A DNA stretch of 64,000 nt from Chlorophyllum brunneum (Eukaryota; Basidiomycota; Agaricomycetes; Agaricales; Agaricaceae). Shown piece by piece: positions 47,431 through 60,107 of this stretch; the first letter of the stretch is position 1; each line of letters starts with the position of its first letter. The stretch lies in assembly GCA_963576785.1 (NCBI GenBank), contig OY756141.1, positions 3,658,001 to 3,722,000 of the forward strand, in the 5' to 3' direction. The notes under the pieces were generated by a model, which saw only the letters and a program-made list of their open reading frames with translations, did not search any database and was not told the DNA's origin. The position numbers and the translations under genes were made by a program.

Positions 47431-48391
47431 GGTATCTGAATGAAGCGTGGCAGATATTGAAGTCTAGTAACGAGAATCGAGTAAGTTTTTGCCATTTATC
47501 TGTTCAAATACCTACGGACTGAAGCTAGTTTGCGACCATGGCAGCGGACAGAGAGAAGTTGAACGAGAGGATACTGGACGAGCGCCGAACCATTGGCTAC
47601 GATGTGCTTATGTAAGATAAACATCACACAGCTCCCTGACCGTAACAAGGTGCCTCGAGGCGAACTCGTGCCCTGCTTCCATCAGATCCTTGTCATCGCC
47701 TTCATTTATTTTAACATATTCGGTTAAAAACTTGGACAGCATGCATTTGCGAGTCGTGCCACTTGCCAACCTTAGAGTGATAGTACGATGTCAAATTTCA
47801 GGCCACTGATTCTTCATGATGAACAGCTCTATTGTTCCGGGAAAAAAAGTTCAGCCCGGATGGCGCTTCTGGGAGCACACATAAATATATACCTGCCGCT
47901 TCCAAACTGACACACGGCAGAGTATGAGCAAATAGCGTTACTTTCATTCTCTCAGACTTGCTCCAATCGACTCATCGATAGACGCCTGCAGTGACAGCCA
48001 TTCGACCCCCGTTCGGATGTCAGGGTTATCGTGATGTTGCAGGGCAGAAGGTTTTCTGGGGTGAAGGGGTGATTGCGTGAGAGGGGCTCCTTCCCACTCA
48101 GCCTGTTCTAATTTTATCTTGAACGTTGACCCCAGCTCCGAGGTGCTGAAAATATGTGGTCTGTCCGTAAAGCGGACCGAACATTTCAACGAACGAGGGA
48201 GAGTAGACGTTTCAAATCAGAGCTATCAAATATGTGTACATAACAGCTTTAGGGTATGGCCTTATTTCCGTCTACCATGGTCTATCCATCTTCCGAACCG
48301 CTTGAATAAGCGCCTTTACAAAGATACCTGTAGCCTCTTTTTAACCTATTCCAGTCTGGCCTCATACAACAGTACGTTCACATCGCCCAAG
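47431..48391. other. intergenic; candidate first exon at 47538
   Basis: A plus-strand ATG at 47538 opens a charged 25-codon exon (MAADREKLNERILDERRTIG) followed by a good GTAAGA donor. I could not find a convincing following exon, so no gene is called. The rest shows nothing recognisable. Confidence 0.35.
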
Positions 48392-50557
48392 TCAATTAGT
48401 CTCAGCGGTTGAGAATCCAACGTCACACCATGCCCTCATAGCCTCGCCATGCTGGATGGTGAGCCATATTAGTCTGTACAAATGGTTAGGAGTAAGCGTC
48501 AGGCGAGGACACGGTCACTTGCCCGAATCCGAACCACGCCAACACTGCGGAGACGGTGTTAGTCACCACTACTCCATAATTATCTATCATTGGCATGACG
48601 CCGGCAACAGCCATCGAGACGACCACAGACCGAGAACCACTGTCCACAGCACAAATGCGTCAGTCACTCAGAAGAGACAATTAATTATCCTGAACTGGGC
48701 AACCACCAAAAGGCGGAGGAGAAATGAATCTCTAATGTGAACAAACACTCACTTGTTCGCCGCCACAGCCTCAGCACTGCGGGAATGTAATACATCCACG
48801 ACGTACGCAGCGGTAGGACCCAACACAAGCTCCAACTACACACGCATAAGGTGACGCCGTGAACACCACAGCTCTCAAGAAGCGTGAGAAGATGACATAC
48901 CCCGATTCCGTTCGCGAACAAACAAATGAAATCGAGAACTACACCAACAGGGCCTCCAATGTATCTGGTCACAATTCCATACAGAACCATGGACAATGGG
49001 ATGAAGAACAATGCACCAGCTAGTGTAGCGCGGAGTCGATCCTCAGGGTACCAAACCCCACCCCTTGCCTTCCTGTACCGGATCACCATCTTATCCGACA
49101 AGTATCCCGAGAATGGGGCACCAACTTGATGAAAAATGAGGTGAGCGAGGCGAGACTTATTAGTCAAATATGCCTTACGCATTTCACCAATCCCTCCTGG
49201 AATGGCGCATGCCCCTAGAAGCGCGTCATTATTGATATTGTACCGAGCTCCCTGTTTCGAAAGACCCCATCATTACTATCACCGCAGGTGTCTGCAGGGT
49301 TTTAGTATCTCACCATCGTGTAAGCAATAGGCACCATTAAAACTACGTCATGAACACGGGTACTATCACATCACCGAGAATACTCACCGAAAAACGTCAG
49401 TGCTGTTGTGAAAGACGAAAGCGTCTACGGCCGCAATACCATGTCAGTGCCTCCCTTAAAACACGATGCAAATGACCCAAGCACAGTGCTTACCACAGCT
49501 AGAATATTAGGCGCTCTCAAGAGACCTATGGGCGATAAGGGGTTCACCCAGTACCGTGTCCACCGGATCTTGACCCCCTCTTCTGCTTGTCTACGTAGTT
49601 TGTCAATACCCCGCACCCCTGGGTGACTAGTCTCCGGGAAATAAAACCATATAACCCAAAACGCGATGAGACCGAAAATGCCAATAATGAATTGCATAAG
49701 ACGCCATGACGCATATTCCGCCGCCAAACCTAGATTATGAGTTAAGCATCAGTTGGTTGAAGTCGTGTGCAGTGGTTATGTTATCCAACTGACCTCCTGC
49801 GACAGGCGCCAAAGAAGGTCCAACCAAGATAGCCTATAGAATTGATTGAGAATGTTCGGGAGAACTTTTGAGATAAGCAGAACTTACTGCAAGGAAGATA
49901 CCCATTGCGGTTCCTCTTTCCTCAAGCTTATAGATGTCGCCGATCACCCCTGCGCCAATAGAGAAACCAGGGGAAGAACCAGCAGCTTGGAAGATACGAA
50001 AAAAGTAAAGCTCCCATACGGAACGGGAAAGGCTGACTCCAACTGAACCGAAAATGAGAAGTGGAAGGGCGATGAGATAGATAGGTCTACGTCCATCTTT
50101 GTCCCAGATTAATCTCGGTGTCTTTAAAGATATGAAGTACAGCTCACAGAAAGTGGAATAAGAGGCAGCGGTTAATGCCCCAATAGATGTGGAAAGGATC
50201 GACAAGCTCACAGCATACCTAAAGAAGGCGTCTTTTGTTGAGATAAGTGAAATGACGTGGTCTCATAAGAATACGCACCCAATCATTTGTGGAGTCGAGT
50301 CAAAGTCTTTCACCATTTCCGGAATTGCTGGATATATCGCTGTAGATACGAATACTATGAATGGAAGAAGCAGGTCAGTTTCATAGAGTACAGGTTAATT
50401 CATAGTGCTTACACGGCATTAGTCCACACCATGAAACGATCGCCACGACTGTCCTTTTCTGGCGAGGAGAGAACCTATCGTAGATGAGTTCATGCTTGTT
50501 CTTAACTTGATGATTTTCGTTATCACGTAGCAGCGGTGTTTCCTCTGATGTTGTCAT
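48392..50557 (-). CDS. MFS transporter, DHA1-type exporter (copy 4)
   Basis: Distant relative of the three-gene array at the left end, 39 kb away. Start MTTSEETPLLRDNENHQ; then KHELIYDRFSPRQKR. Motifs: DGRRPIYLIALPLL, SPGFSIGAGVIGDIYKLEERG, YFPETSHPGVRGIDKL, GAPFSGYLSDK and WYPEDRLRATLAG. The C-terminal exon reads IQHGEAMRAWCDVGFSTAET. To reach it, the last intron must use a GC donor (GCAAGT, just after GGATTCG) with a normal AG acceptor; the equivalent intron in copies 1-3 is GT-AG. All exons are open. It is co-oriented with the GMC oxidase gene 1.6 kb upstream. Substrate unknown. Confidence 0.83.
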
Positions 50558-52152
50558 ACTTCAGATAGTACTGACTGTTGTATAGGGCTATTGAACAGAG
50601 AACAGATGGAGTCGTATATGAACCAGAGCCCGGCCGTCGTTGATAGCGAGGGTTTATCGCTGGAATGCGTTACCCCTCTGAACCGCGGGCATCATTAGCA
50701 TCATTCGAGCTGTTGCGCGTCACTCTTACGGTGAAGCATTAATACCTCACCTTCTATCTCTCGATGGCTGGAAGTGGTAGAAGCACAGCTCTTACCCAGG
50801 CGAGATAGGGGAGACACCCTGCGCTCCTTGATAAGCGTGAAGTTTGCCGACAACCGAGGAACTCCGCAAGTATTAAGACCTAATAAGTACCTCGCCTGGC
50901 TGAGTCGCGACTACTACGTTCTGCACTCCCAGCCACAGCAGAACAGTAGATCATTAGGGGTAACATGATTCCTAGCTAATCAAGAAGGAAGTGTTCGGAG
51001 AGTAGCGGTTGATTCACAACGCAGTAGTTGGTCGGAGGAGTCTGGAGAAGGAAACTGTTCGTGTGTGGGGCAGCTGACAGCGACTGGAAGGCATGACCTG
51101 AGAAGACGTGGCACCGCTTTATGCAACTTGGCGGTGATGGACTTGCCGCACCTGCCGTATTTTCGGGAAATCTTGTTATGCGGGTAACACAAAATGGAAT
51201 GCCATGATTTAGTAACTAGTCCGGGATTCGAACCCTCGACATGGATGGCTTTACATCACCCCAGTCCTTGAAAGATGTGAACATTCCACACGGGGTGTTG
51301 CGGCATATACGGCCATCCGGTGTCATATTCTGCTTCAATTGAACCCGGATTCTGGAGGTTCCCTGGCAGTATTAATTTGGAAGATCAAACAGCTGTTTCT
51401 GGGTGGCAATGGAATACCATCGACTTCTGTTTTGGTTGCAGCATCGGGAACCCGGTTCTCCACATAACATCTCCTGTCTATTGGTGTATGCATTGGGGCT
51501 AAATGAAGTCAGCAGATGAGGTTTTGATTTGTCAAAAATTCCGCACCGAAGCCAATTCAAGTGAGAAAATCACTAGAATTATTGATGATGCTTGTCCATG
51601 AGTGGTGGCCCACAAGTTGCCACGTCCGCTATCTGGTCCTACCTGAATCAGTTTCCAAGACTAGGTACCAATTCACAGGAAAGTATTGATCAAATCATTG
51701 TCCCATGACGATGACTTGAACGATCTGAGAGCCTGAAAGCCTTTTTCGGCGCATTTTTCTTTTCAACACTTCGGAAGCTAATAAGAGCAGAGACTCCTTC
51801 ATAGAGAATTGATTAGTTACCGGCTGATGTTTCAATTTCAGGAACGAAGCTTACGCCACAAGAATTTCTAAAGGAGACTGAGAAGGCTTCGACCGACTCG
51901 GAGGTCCATTGCACCATGTGGTAGATGGCTTCTTTCAATTATTCACCAAAGCACCGAGTGTCAAAATTATTCTGTGCATCGCTTCTATGGGTATGGGAAG
52001 GTCCAGCCTGATTGTCTGTGTTCAGTAACCCCCCTGGGTGTACGTAAATTACCATTGAGTTGTTGCAGGGATGCAAATAAATCTACTATCGAAACTAGAA
52101 AACGGAAGACTTTTGACCGTCGAAGATAGTCATACTTTGCGATAGTATTTAC
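50558..52152. other. intergenic, nothing recognised
   Basis: Promoter side of MFS copy 4 and 3' flank of the GMC gene. A tRNA T-arm-like block is present at 51219-51240 but no tRNA can be folded around it. No coding sequence seen. Confidence 0.45.
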
Positions 52153-54435
52153 TCATCGCCAATGGGACTTAATCATGTCTGCGGCCTTTTCTGCGATTGC
52201 ATAGACTGGAGCTTGCGTATGTGCAGCTGGAAGGTATGGCTGACCAGATGCTGTTAGCCCACCCGTGGACACTTACCACGACTCACATACCATGATTGAA
52301 GTATCAACAATCCTGAGACCTTCTAGACCTTTGACGCGGAGGTCCGGGTCAACTACACCAGATTCCGAATCCTTGGCAGACATAGCACAAGTCCCAGCTG
52401 CATGGGAAGACGGGATGGCACTTGCTCGAAGATATGCGTCGATTGCCTCATCGGAGGCGTTCGCCGGAGGTTGAAACGGTGCAATCATATAGTCTTTCCA
52501 TGCTTCTGCCTTGAAGAACCTCTGCGAGGCTTTGAGACTCTCGCGAAAGGTAAGAACATCGAACTCCGACGCAAGCATGTTGGGATCGATGCGGGGTGGA
52601 TCGAAAGGATTGTTGCTTGTTATAATGACAGACCCGCCTAAGGACTATTGACGTTTACTGTAAGCTTAGAACTGCGGGAACTACTCACGGGAAGTGGGGC
52701 TGAGGAATGTGATGCCCATGCTCACAAATGTTCCATTCGCTGTTTGCCCTAATCCTCCGTTGTCCTAAAGGAACCCACGGGATTAACAATGGTCTGTGGG
52801 TGCTGGCCAAGATTTTGAGGTACGTACAAGGGGGCACAGTTCTATATGTGGGGAGTTCGGGCCAGCGGCAGGATCAGGCTGGGTGTGGAAGATCGGAGAG
52901 TCATCAGGGAGCCTCAGGTACGCAATGTGGTTGGGAGATGTAGGGCTCATCGTGAAGGGCCCAGTATGAGACCGCTTCCATTCATCTAAAGCAGCAGCAG
53001 GGTCGACCCTGTTCATAAATAACATCATGAGTATGATTTAGGAAGAGGGAGTCAGGGAAACTATACCGATGTGCGGTCGAATTCACAGCCCAAACGGCGG
53101 GTGCATAGGGATGGTCCATCAGATTTCGGCCAACATCTGGCAATGAATGTAGAGGTGTAATTCCGAGGTTTTTAAGCTCAGTATTATCGCCAATGCCAGA
53201 GTGAAGGAGAATCTGAGGGCTGTTAATTGCCCCCGCAGATAGGATAACCTCCTTCTTTGCTGTGAGTCGGTGTAAAGACTCTAGTGTAGTCGTAACATTT
53301 AGCATAATACCATTACTACTTTCGCGCTCACGATTATTATTGCCAAACTCAATTGTTGTGAAAGTTTTGGTGCCGGGAGACGTGGGTAAGATACGGGTCA
53401 CTCTGGTGTTGACGAGGACGTGAAGGTTTGGGCGCTTCAAAAATTGCGGAGCGAGGTACGCCGGAGCGGAGCTGCTTCTGACACCACGGTCAATACTTCC
53501 TTGGTACCAGCCTAGGGGTGGGTAGTTGTTTAGCTGAGATATGAGTGAAATATGTATGAACGTACTCAATCCCATAGGCCGACCAGAATTGTAATCCAGG
53601 CTGAAAGGTAATTCCGATAATTCTTGACTTGTCTGAAGAACACGAGGGTTGATAGTCGCTGGATAACCAGCAGTAGAAACGCCAATCATTCCCTGAAATC
53701 CGTGCACAGAAGGGTCGAATTCCCCGGTTTGGTTATGTTGATCTGCAGCGTCAGTCCAACGTTCAGTCTTCCTGGAGATTAGTACTGGTTTCTCGACTAT
53801 AATAAGAACCCGATACCTTGAGCATGAAAGGAAACATATTTTTCCAGGACCAGCTCGAGTCTTTTGCTACCCTTGCCCAGCGATCCCAGTCATCAGTGGA
53901 CCCTCTGGTCCAAAACATGGAATCTGAACGAACCCTCCGATTTAGGGTCATATTACAATCTATACGCATGACCTACTATGAGAACTGCAACCACCGAGGA
54001 TATGTCCTCTTGCGTAGTTTATAGAGCGCTGATTCATGGTAGCCTGAGGAGAGGTGGTATAATTCCATTCATATTGTCCCGGGCTCGACAAGATATCAAG
54101 CATAAGTCCAGGTACCTCCTCCACAAGAACACCTTCATTGCTAAACGGATTAAGCCATAGGGCGCTTGTGAGGCGACGGGACTTACGTTGGACCAGCTTC
54201 AATCAGTAAAACGTTATATTGAGGGTTTTCTGATAACCGATTCGCCACTACCGGACCAGCAGTTCCACCTGATGGTCAAATAATATGAGTCACGGCCGAG
54301 GATTCGTTCGGTCGACTGACCACCGACGACTATAAAGTCGTAGTCGGCAATTGGGAGATCACTGATGCTGTTGTGCACCCGACTCAGTGTGGAGGAGATT
54401 GCCAGGAGCTGGCTCAGCAGTAATAGGAGAATCAT
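52153..54435 (-). CDS. secreted aryl-alcohol-oxidase-like GMC oxidoreductase, complete
   Basis: FAD oxidase that would oxidise alcohols and deliver H2O2 outside the cell. Ten exons: 54435..54321, 54268..54187, 54140..53977, 53923..53817, 53767..53566, 53511..53067, 53008..52828, 52764..52689, 52637..52291, 52239..52153; phases agree, about 601 residues. Signal peptide [21 protein letters not shown]-binding [14 protein letters not shown], then [12 protein letters not shown] and the GMC signature [46 protein letters not shown] and [15 protein letters not shown] (second GMC signature). [15 protein letters not shown] matches Pleurotus aryl-alcohol oxidase closely. Catalytic His candidates are in [11 protein letters not shown] and [11 protein letters not shown]. 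Several NxT/NxS glycosylation sites. Apparently functional. Confidence 0.9.
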
Positions 54436-56330
54436 CCTTGGTTCGCTTCAGGGGGAGCTAGTGAAAGAAGGATGCTCCCAGATGATTTATATTCATCGCT
54501 CTTCTGACATTGTTGGCCGCTTCCATTTTCGCCAGACTGTTATCTCAAGGACCCTGACAATGGCCCTTGCAGGGTCCCTGGTCACGGCTGGAACGGCATT
54601 AACGAGGTCGGGATCCGATCGAGGTTCACCAGGAAAAGTCAAGGCAGCGCAAAAGATTCAAAAGGCCCAGAAGTTGTATGGATCCTTCAATGTCCGGGTA
54701 ACTGTACTCGCCAATAGAATAATGACATGGTCTTTGCTTGCCAGCCCGGAGCTGGACGTAGAAAAAAATTGTGGCGGCGAACAGATTCGGTCCCAAGATG
54801 TACGTGTAGAAGATTGCCACTCCCCGATCGGCTTTCTTTCGGCACACTCAGGATGCGGGGTCGTTCCGACGAATGCCAGTGTTTTTAGGACACCCATATG
54901 CCCACAATCACTAAGAGAAGCTGGAGTGTGCCAGCAATCTTTCCCGCACCAAAATAAGAGTGTTGGAACTGCCCACGGAGCGTGGAGCTGAGGTGATTAA
55001 AAAGAGACCAGAGCCCTCAGAAGGTATGTCCGCGCGGTGCGTCCGATTATATGTCCTGATATCTGCCAATGTGATTCAGAATTGTCTGCGCTTCCCGGAC
55101 ACATTGACAGTACAAGCCGCTGTTTCAGGGAATGGGTTCCGGCGGGTCGGCAGACGGAGTTGGCCTATTGGAATTCTTTGATGACCGGCCATCTTCCTCC
55201 TTGACTAAGATGAGAAGCACACAGTAATGCTGGGAGTCGCTAGGGTCTGGCAGGGACAAGGCTAAACATTATTAGTTTCAGGGAATGAAAAGGATTATTT
55301 CTCATGACTTGACCTGGGTTCCAGGGTCACGTTCTTTGGGCGGTCCGATGCGGACCCTCCCTAGATCCATTGATTGTAGCCCGAAATCCCCGCTACTGAC
55401 AGTGGCGTTCCTCGTAACCTGGTTGCATCCACAAGTTCACAAGCCCTCCCGCACTTGGATCATTGACCAAGGTTCCATCTTGCCGACCACATTGGCTTTC
55501 AACAGTACCCGTTGAAAGAAGGTAAATCTGTGCTGATGGTCCTCCTTGCTAAATAATGTTGTTTTCTATGGTATGTGTCACCGTTCTTTCCGGCTCAGCT
55601 TAATTTACGTGCCAGTATCTATTCAATCAGAGCGTGAGAGGTGCATTTATATCTCACGTTTACGTTGCTGAGAATCGAATAAATCAAGCATTGATACGCT
55701 GTTCCCGCGATTTCTTGTCTGAAATGGAAGGTACTCCAAGGGTAGACAGACTAATGAACCTCTCAGATATCCCTGGCTGATGATCGATGAGGCTTCAGGT
55801 GGGCCTCGTTAGGATCAACTTCGAGACGTGAAGCGTTCTGCATTTCGCCACTAGCATCTCTCAAACGGCTGTGAATTTTGCAGGTTGTCAGTCGTCGAGA
55901 ACCCGGTCGTAAACTGCGATACCAAATCTGTCCAATGAGCATTAGATAATCGAGTCAGCCAACTCCCTCTGGGGTGTCCTCTTCTCATGGTACCTCTTCT
56001 CTCGGCTGGCTCTCCATCTTGCCCGCACTTATGTCGCTAGATTTCTTTTTCTGATTTTCTTATCAACGAAAAGTCGCCAAGAATTCGTGAATGGGGCTTG
56101 TTGATGGATTTGGCCAAAGCAGAGGACACTAGATGGTATTTGAAAGCTATTAAGCTCAGCACTTGTTAATTAACTAGATCTCATGTGATGAAGACAGGTA
56201 TTCTAGCTTCGATGAGACTGGAATTTGTGCGCATACTTCAAGCCCAGATTTATCCAAAGAGTTCTTGTTGAACTGCTTATAAGGACAGGGGTCCCGTTCG
56301 TTCAATCCGTACGAGTCTCTTTTAAGTGAA
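54436..56330. other. intergenic, nothing recognised
   Basis: A plus-strand ORF at 54365-54991 overlaps the start of the GMC gene but has no motif. Short minus ORFs at 54.63-54.9 kb include hydrophobic stretches without a credible gene structure. Confidence 0.45.
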
Positions 56331-56888
56331 ATGGTCAAAGCCATTGTCACCTTAGTCTTAGTTACCTCTTCAGCTCTTGCCCAATGTACTTGTGGCAGTG
56401 AGTACCTCTCGTTGTTGTTATGTTCTTTCACAGTCGAAACTCAGATAATACTGCTGCTCTCAGGTGTGCCATATAGTACCACGGATATTACAGATGGTAT
56501 CAACAAAGGCTTTGCGATTAACCCGACACCCACAACCACTAGGTCAGCGGTACATACCCACACTCTCGAGGGGTTTAAAGCTCACACTACGTTTAGCGGC
56601 CCCTACCCCCACGGTTTTGGAAATCGAGAGAAAGTCAAATTCCTCCCAGCGTGCACAGGAGGTGATTTGAACGAATATCCTTTGAAGCAAGGAATTGCAT
56701 ATACCAGGGGCCCACCTGGCGCGGACCGGGTTGTCTACTTGAATGGTACCAAAACCTTCTGTGGTAAGATTTTATTTAGTTGTCGAGTTCTTTGCTCTGG
56801 ATGTCGTTGAATCGGGTCTTCGCTATTGTTAGGTTGTATGACTCATACCGGGGCTCGACCCACGACAAGGTTTGTTCAGTGTAAATAA
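56331..56888 (+). CDS. secreted guanyl-type ribonuclease, N1/T1 family, catalytic residues intact
   Basis: Second apparently active member of the local RNase T1 family. Exons 56331..56397, 56464..56542, 56597..56763 and 56833..56888, about 122 residues; intron positions match the 33.2 kb gene. Signal peptide MVKAIVTLVLVTSSALA, mature start QCTCGS. Helix YSTTDITDGINKG. Catalytic equivalents: GPYPHGF (Tyr, His), LNEYPLK (Glu), ADRVVYL (Arg) and CMTHTGA (His). The second intron is 54 nt and is read through in a naive ORF, adding a spurious His-rich insert. Secreted RNA-degrading enzyme; guanine specificity is inferred from the family. Confidence 0.87.
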
Positions 56889-58406
56889 TCATCAATGGTT
56901 GGAGGCTACGGGTTTGAATGCTCTATGTCGTTGTCTATGCTTCTGAAGTGAATGATCATATGCCTTTCCATCTTGATCATAGTTACGATCACGCCACAAG
57001 AGCGACAGCTCAAGCGCACTTGAACGTCCTAAGAGTATTGCTGCGCACTTAGGTTAACCATGAAAAGAGTAGTTTATTTTGTGTGTCAGCTGAAGAGCTG
57101 TTGTGAATTCTTTAGTTCAAGTTATTTGTGATTCTCCATCGCTCTTCCTTAATTTATAGCCACAGAGAGTCTACTACCCTCGCTAGCACTGTCTGGACTG
57201 AAGTGAAGTGTGATCGTATCATGAAATGGTTTGAGATGAAATTAGTTTGATTTTGGATACGTGCGTTGTAGGAAAATTTGATCATGATGGATGACGATCG
57301 TGACAAGCCTATTGAAATAATGAAGAGTGATCAAGTGTAGACGACATCTCGTTGATCATGTGCATTTTGAGTTCGGTTTTCCTTTCGGTGACGTGGAACG
57401 GCTCAACTTTCGAGGCAACGACTTGGTCAAGTATCTGCTGAACAAGGAGAGACCAGGACTAGCGATCTTCGCGGATGGTGTCCATACTTTGCGTAGTGTG
57501 TGGGGTACCAGCTCGAAATGATTAGCGTGACAGTACTTATTCTTAAGACTATATCCTCTCCAATCAAAGTTGTTCTCAAGGTACTGCCTTGAGTATACCA
57601 TTAATGGTGAGTACTTTTCATCAAATCCGCTTTCAGAACCTTGAGGTCCATTACTGTGCTTCTCCGATTAGCCATAACTGTACTTGAAGAGATGATTGCG
57701 GATCGGTTGAGAGCACTGCCTAGCTTGCGACTCGTCTTTCCAAGACGCCACGAGGTTGCTGCATGTTGTAACGTTATTTGTAGGCTCTTCTCGAACTCAC
57801 GGGTATGGAGCGCTCCTGCTCGACCGCCTTTTGGATAGCCGATAGTGTTGATGAGCCTAGTTGTTGTTGGTGTACCCGTATGGGGGACCGTTCGTATGAA
57901 AACGACCGGAATCGATGCCTCCGGCTAACGCTTATGGTATCTGATGGCGCGGTTAGTAGGTGTTTAAATCAAGACCTGTCGTGTGTGTGATGACGGAGGA
58001 TGTGGAAAGCTTCTTCGAGGTGGCAGTGGGGTCGGCTGGACTAGAAAGGATATGAGTACATGAAACGAACGAAGGAGGGGAATGAGATCCGGAGTAGAGG
58101 CTCTCAAACATTGAGGAGCATCACTGCGCGTAGATAAGATCGATTGTGGTTCGAATGCTGGATACCAGGATACTGTCAGTCTATGGATTACTGTTCATAG
58201 TCTATTCATTGTCGCGGTGTAGAACAATGCGGAACACGTGAGATACGCGTCGATTCCGTTGCGGGTCGAATGCATTGCTCGACCACGTGACTGCTCCATT
58301 GTGTATTTATAGGGGCAACGTGCCATATTCGCCTTGTTATATACCCTGCCGTGTGCTGGAGCTCTGGCCGCTGCTCTCGACGACTACTGACCTTTGTACT
58401 GCAGTT
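56889..58406. other. intergenic, nothing recognised
   Basis: DNA just downstream of the RNase (to about 57000) resembles the 3' flanks of the 33-34 kb RNase genes. ORFs at 57.3-57.9 kb have no family match. Confidence 0.45.
58299..58309 (+). promoter_or_regulatory. TATA-like element
   Basis: GTGTATTTATAG lies about 100 nt upstream of the ATG at 58407 and just downstream of the ATG at 58275. A CACGTG E-box sits about 15 nt before it. This favours 58407 as the true start of the next gene. Confidence 0.45.
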
Positions 58407-59471
58407 ATGACCCGTTTCCTCCCTCTGCTTAATTCCACAAACCGCCACTCTTCGTCGCCCGAGTCTTCAAAACGAAAATGTGTAGCCTTGGCCCAAAAGG
58501 CAGCAGCAACTTGTACTCTTTCACTCACCAGCGTATCTGTTTCTGCACACGGCAGCTCTGATTCTCCTAATTTCATCCCTTTCCCCTCCTCTCCCGCCTC
58601 AATTCCCTTCCCCTCAGAACCCCTTACGATCCCTTCATCTCCGTCTACGTCTCCGACAAAATCATCCTCCTCGACTCTACCTCCCCGTCCACGAGTACGG
58701 ACACAGGCCTCCCCTCTCCGGAGAAAACGTTCCACGGCAAGACTGATTCACCCATGCGCTGTTCCGTGCTCCTCGCGAGTCGAGTCAGAGCCGGATCAAG
58801 TGCCATCAACACCTCCCAGGAAACGCGCCCGGAAAGCGAGTATATTATCCCCATCGACACTCCCGCCCTCGAACTCAACATTTCATTCACTATCCATTTC
58901 GCAACCTCAGCGAAAAGGCAAAGCCTCAAAGAAGGTCGTTGCTGATCTGCGGTTTTTGTGTACTGTTTACCGCAGCGTCGCCCGGATGCGCATTCAGCGC
59001 GATTTTGGTGAGGCCACGAGGTGCATGATGGAGTCGGGGTCTCCGGATTCGATGGACATCGATATGGCCCCTCTATGTGTTTCTGTGCTTGACGCGCAGG
59101 AGGCTTTGTTAATGAATCGGCTGCGGTCCTATCTAATCTTCCATGAGATCAATCCGCAGTCTTTGGACATCATTCTCCTCCCCTGTAATCCGTTCATCCA
59201 AGAGGCGGATATGGAGATGGACATGGATGTGCGAGAGCCTAACCCGTCTCCGGCTTCCTCTGGTCTTCCTCCTACTCCAACCCAATTGCCGATCATTACC
59301 CAGGAGCAGGTTGTTGCTTCTCTTCTGTTCCGATTTCGGCAGCGCTCAAAAGGCAAGTCACGGCCTGAGGCTGCGACGGCTAGTGGTGCAGACGTTCCGG
59401 TTCAAGCACGGAGGCGGTCACCTCTGGCTGGACCAGACGCATCATGGGTTCCTGGAGAACCTCCGACTTAA
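58407..59471 (+). CDS. unknown Ser/Pro-rich basic protein, probably nuclear
   Basis: Family not recognised. The frame is open from 58275, but the TATA-like element at 58299 and a weak leader favour the ATG at 58407 (MTRFLPLLNSTNRH), giving about 354 residues. The N-terminal 180 residues are Ser/Pro-rich with basic clusters (SPLRRKRSTARL, PPRKRARKAS) that look like nuclear localisation signals. Next is a more ordered helical stretch (KKVVADLRFLCTVYRSVARM, LDAQEALLMNRLRSYLIFHE, NPQSLDIILLPCNPF), then an acidic MEMDMDV patch and QVVASLLFRFRQRSKGK. The extreme 3' end is uncertain. A different frame after about 59390 runs to 59529 and would need one more intron. Confidence 0.65.
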   Translation: MTRFLPLLNSTNRHSSSPESSKRKCVALAQKAAATCTLSLTSVSVSAHGSSDSPNFIPFPSSPASIPFPSEPLTIPSSPSTSPTKSSSSTLPPRPRVRTQASPLRRKRSTARLIHPCAVPCSSRVESEPDQVPSTPPRKRARKASILSPSTLPPSNSTFHSLSISQPQRKGKASKKVVADLRFLCTVYRSVARMRIQRDFGEATRCMMESGSPDSMDIDMAPLCVSVLDAQEALLMNRLRSYLIFHEINPQSLDIILLPCNPFIQEADMEMDMDVREPNPSPASSGLPPTPTQLPIITQEQVVASLLFRFRQRSKGKSRPEAATASGADVPVQARRRSPLAGPDASWVPGEPPT

Positions 59472-60107
59472 AGGGATATCCAAATCACCGAGGAAGATCG
59501 AGGAAATCAAGAACACTTCCAGGGAGTAGCCGAACCACGTTTCGAAAGGTTGTGTAGAAACAGGTTGAGATGGCACCGTGTGTCCAATGTAAGGTTGATG
59601 GTCGAGCTGGACACGGTAGCATGATGTGTTGAGGGCACTGATTGTCCGTTGTAGCAGTGAGTGCTATTTTCTTCATGATTCTCCAATTTATTCATGCTCG
59701 TAACCAGACTCCCTCCCTTCTGACTCCCTTTTCTCCATGTACCTTTGCGTTCCTTCTAGTGCGCGTTGGCCAAACTCCTGTCCGCTCTTTGACTAGTACC
59801 CCAACTTTCTACGCTCTTTAATCTACCTTCGTCATTCTTGATTACCCATTGCGCAATTTCCTCCTTTCATGTACCGTTGTTGTGCGCCCATCCCTCCTCG
59901 ATACGATGCTAATGTGATTTGTTATGCCCCCAAACGAACAATATTGCGTGAAATAATGGGACTATGCCGAATCCGTTCGGACCGCTTCCGCCCGGCCCCG
60001 AAGTTCCGTTTCAAGGGAAATCCAACACAACGTCTATAATTAGACATATATATATACCTGGACCACAACGTCACATCGCCTCTCATACATTTCGCTCATC
60101 TACCAAT
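59472..60107. other. intergenic with promoter of the C2 gene
   Basis: Pyrimidine-rich DNA and no further gene. A TATATATATA run at about 60046-60056 lies some 55 nt before the ATG at 60108, a plausible core promoter. Confidence 0.5.

Noticed and set aside
51219..51240. tRNA T-arm or Pol III B-box-like sequence on the minus strand
   Set aside because: The T-loop core is present but the T stem is imperfect and no acceptor, D-arm or anticodon arm can be folded around it. No matching SINE body was seen.
54365..54991. 208-residue plus-strand ORF
   Set aside because: It overlaps the first exon of the GMC oxidase in antisense and has no recognisable domain.
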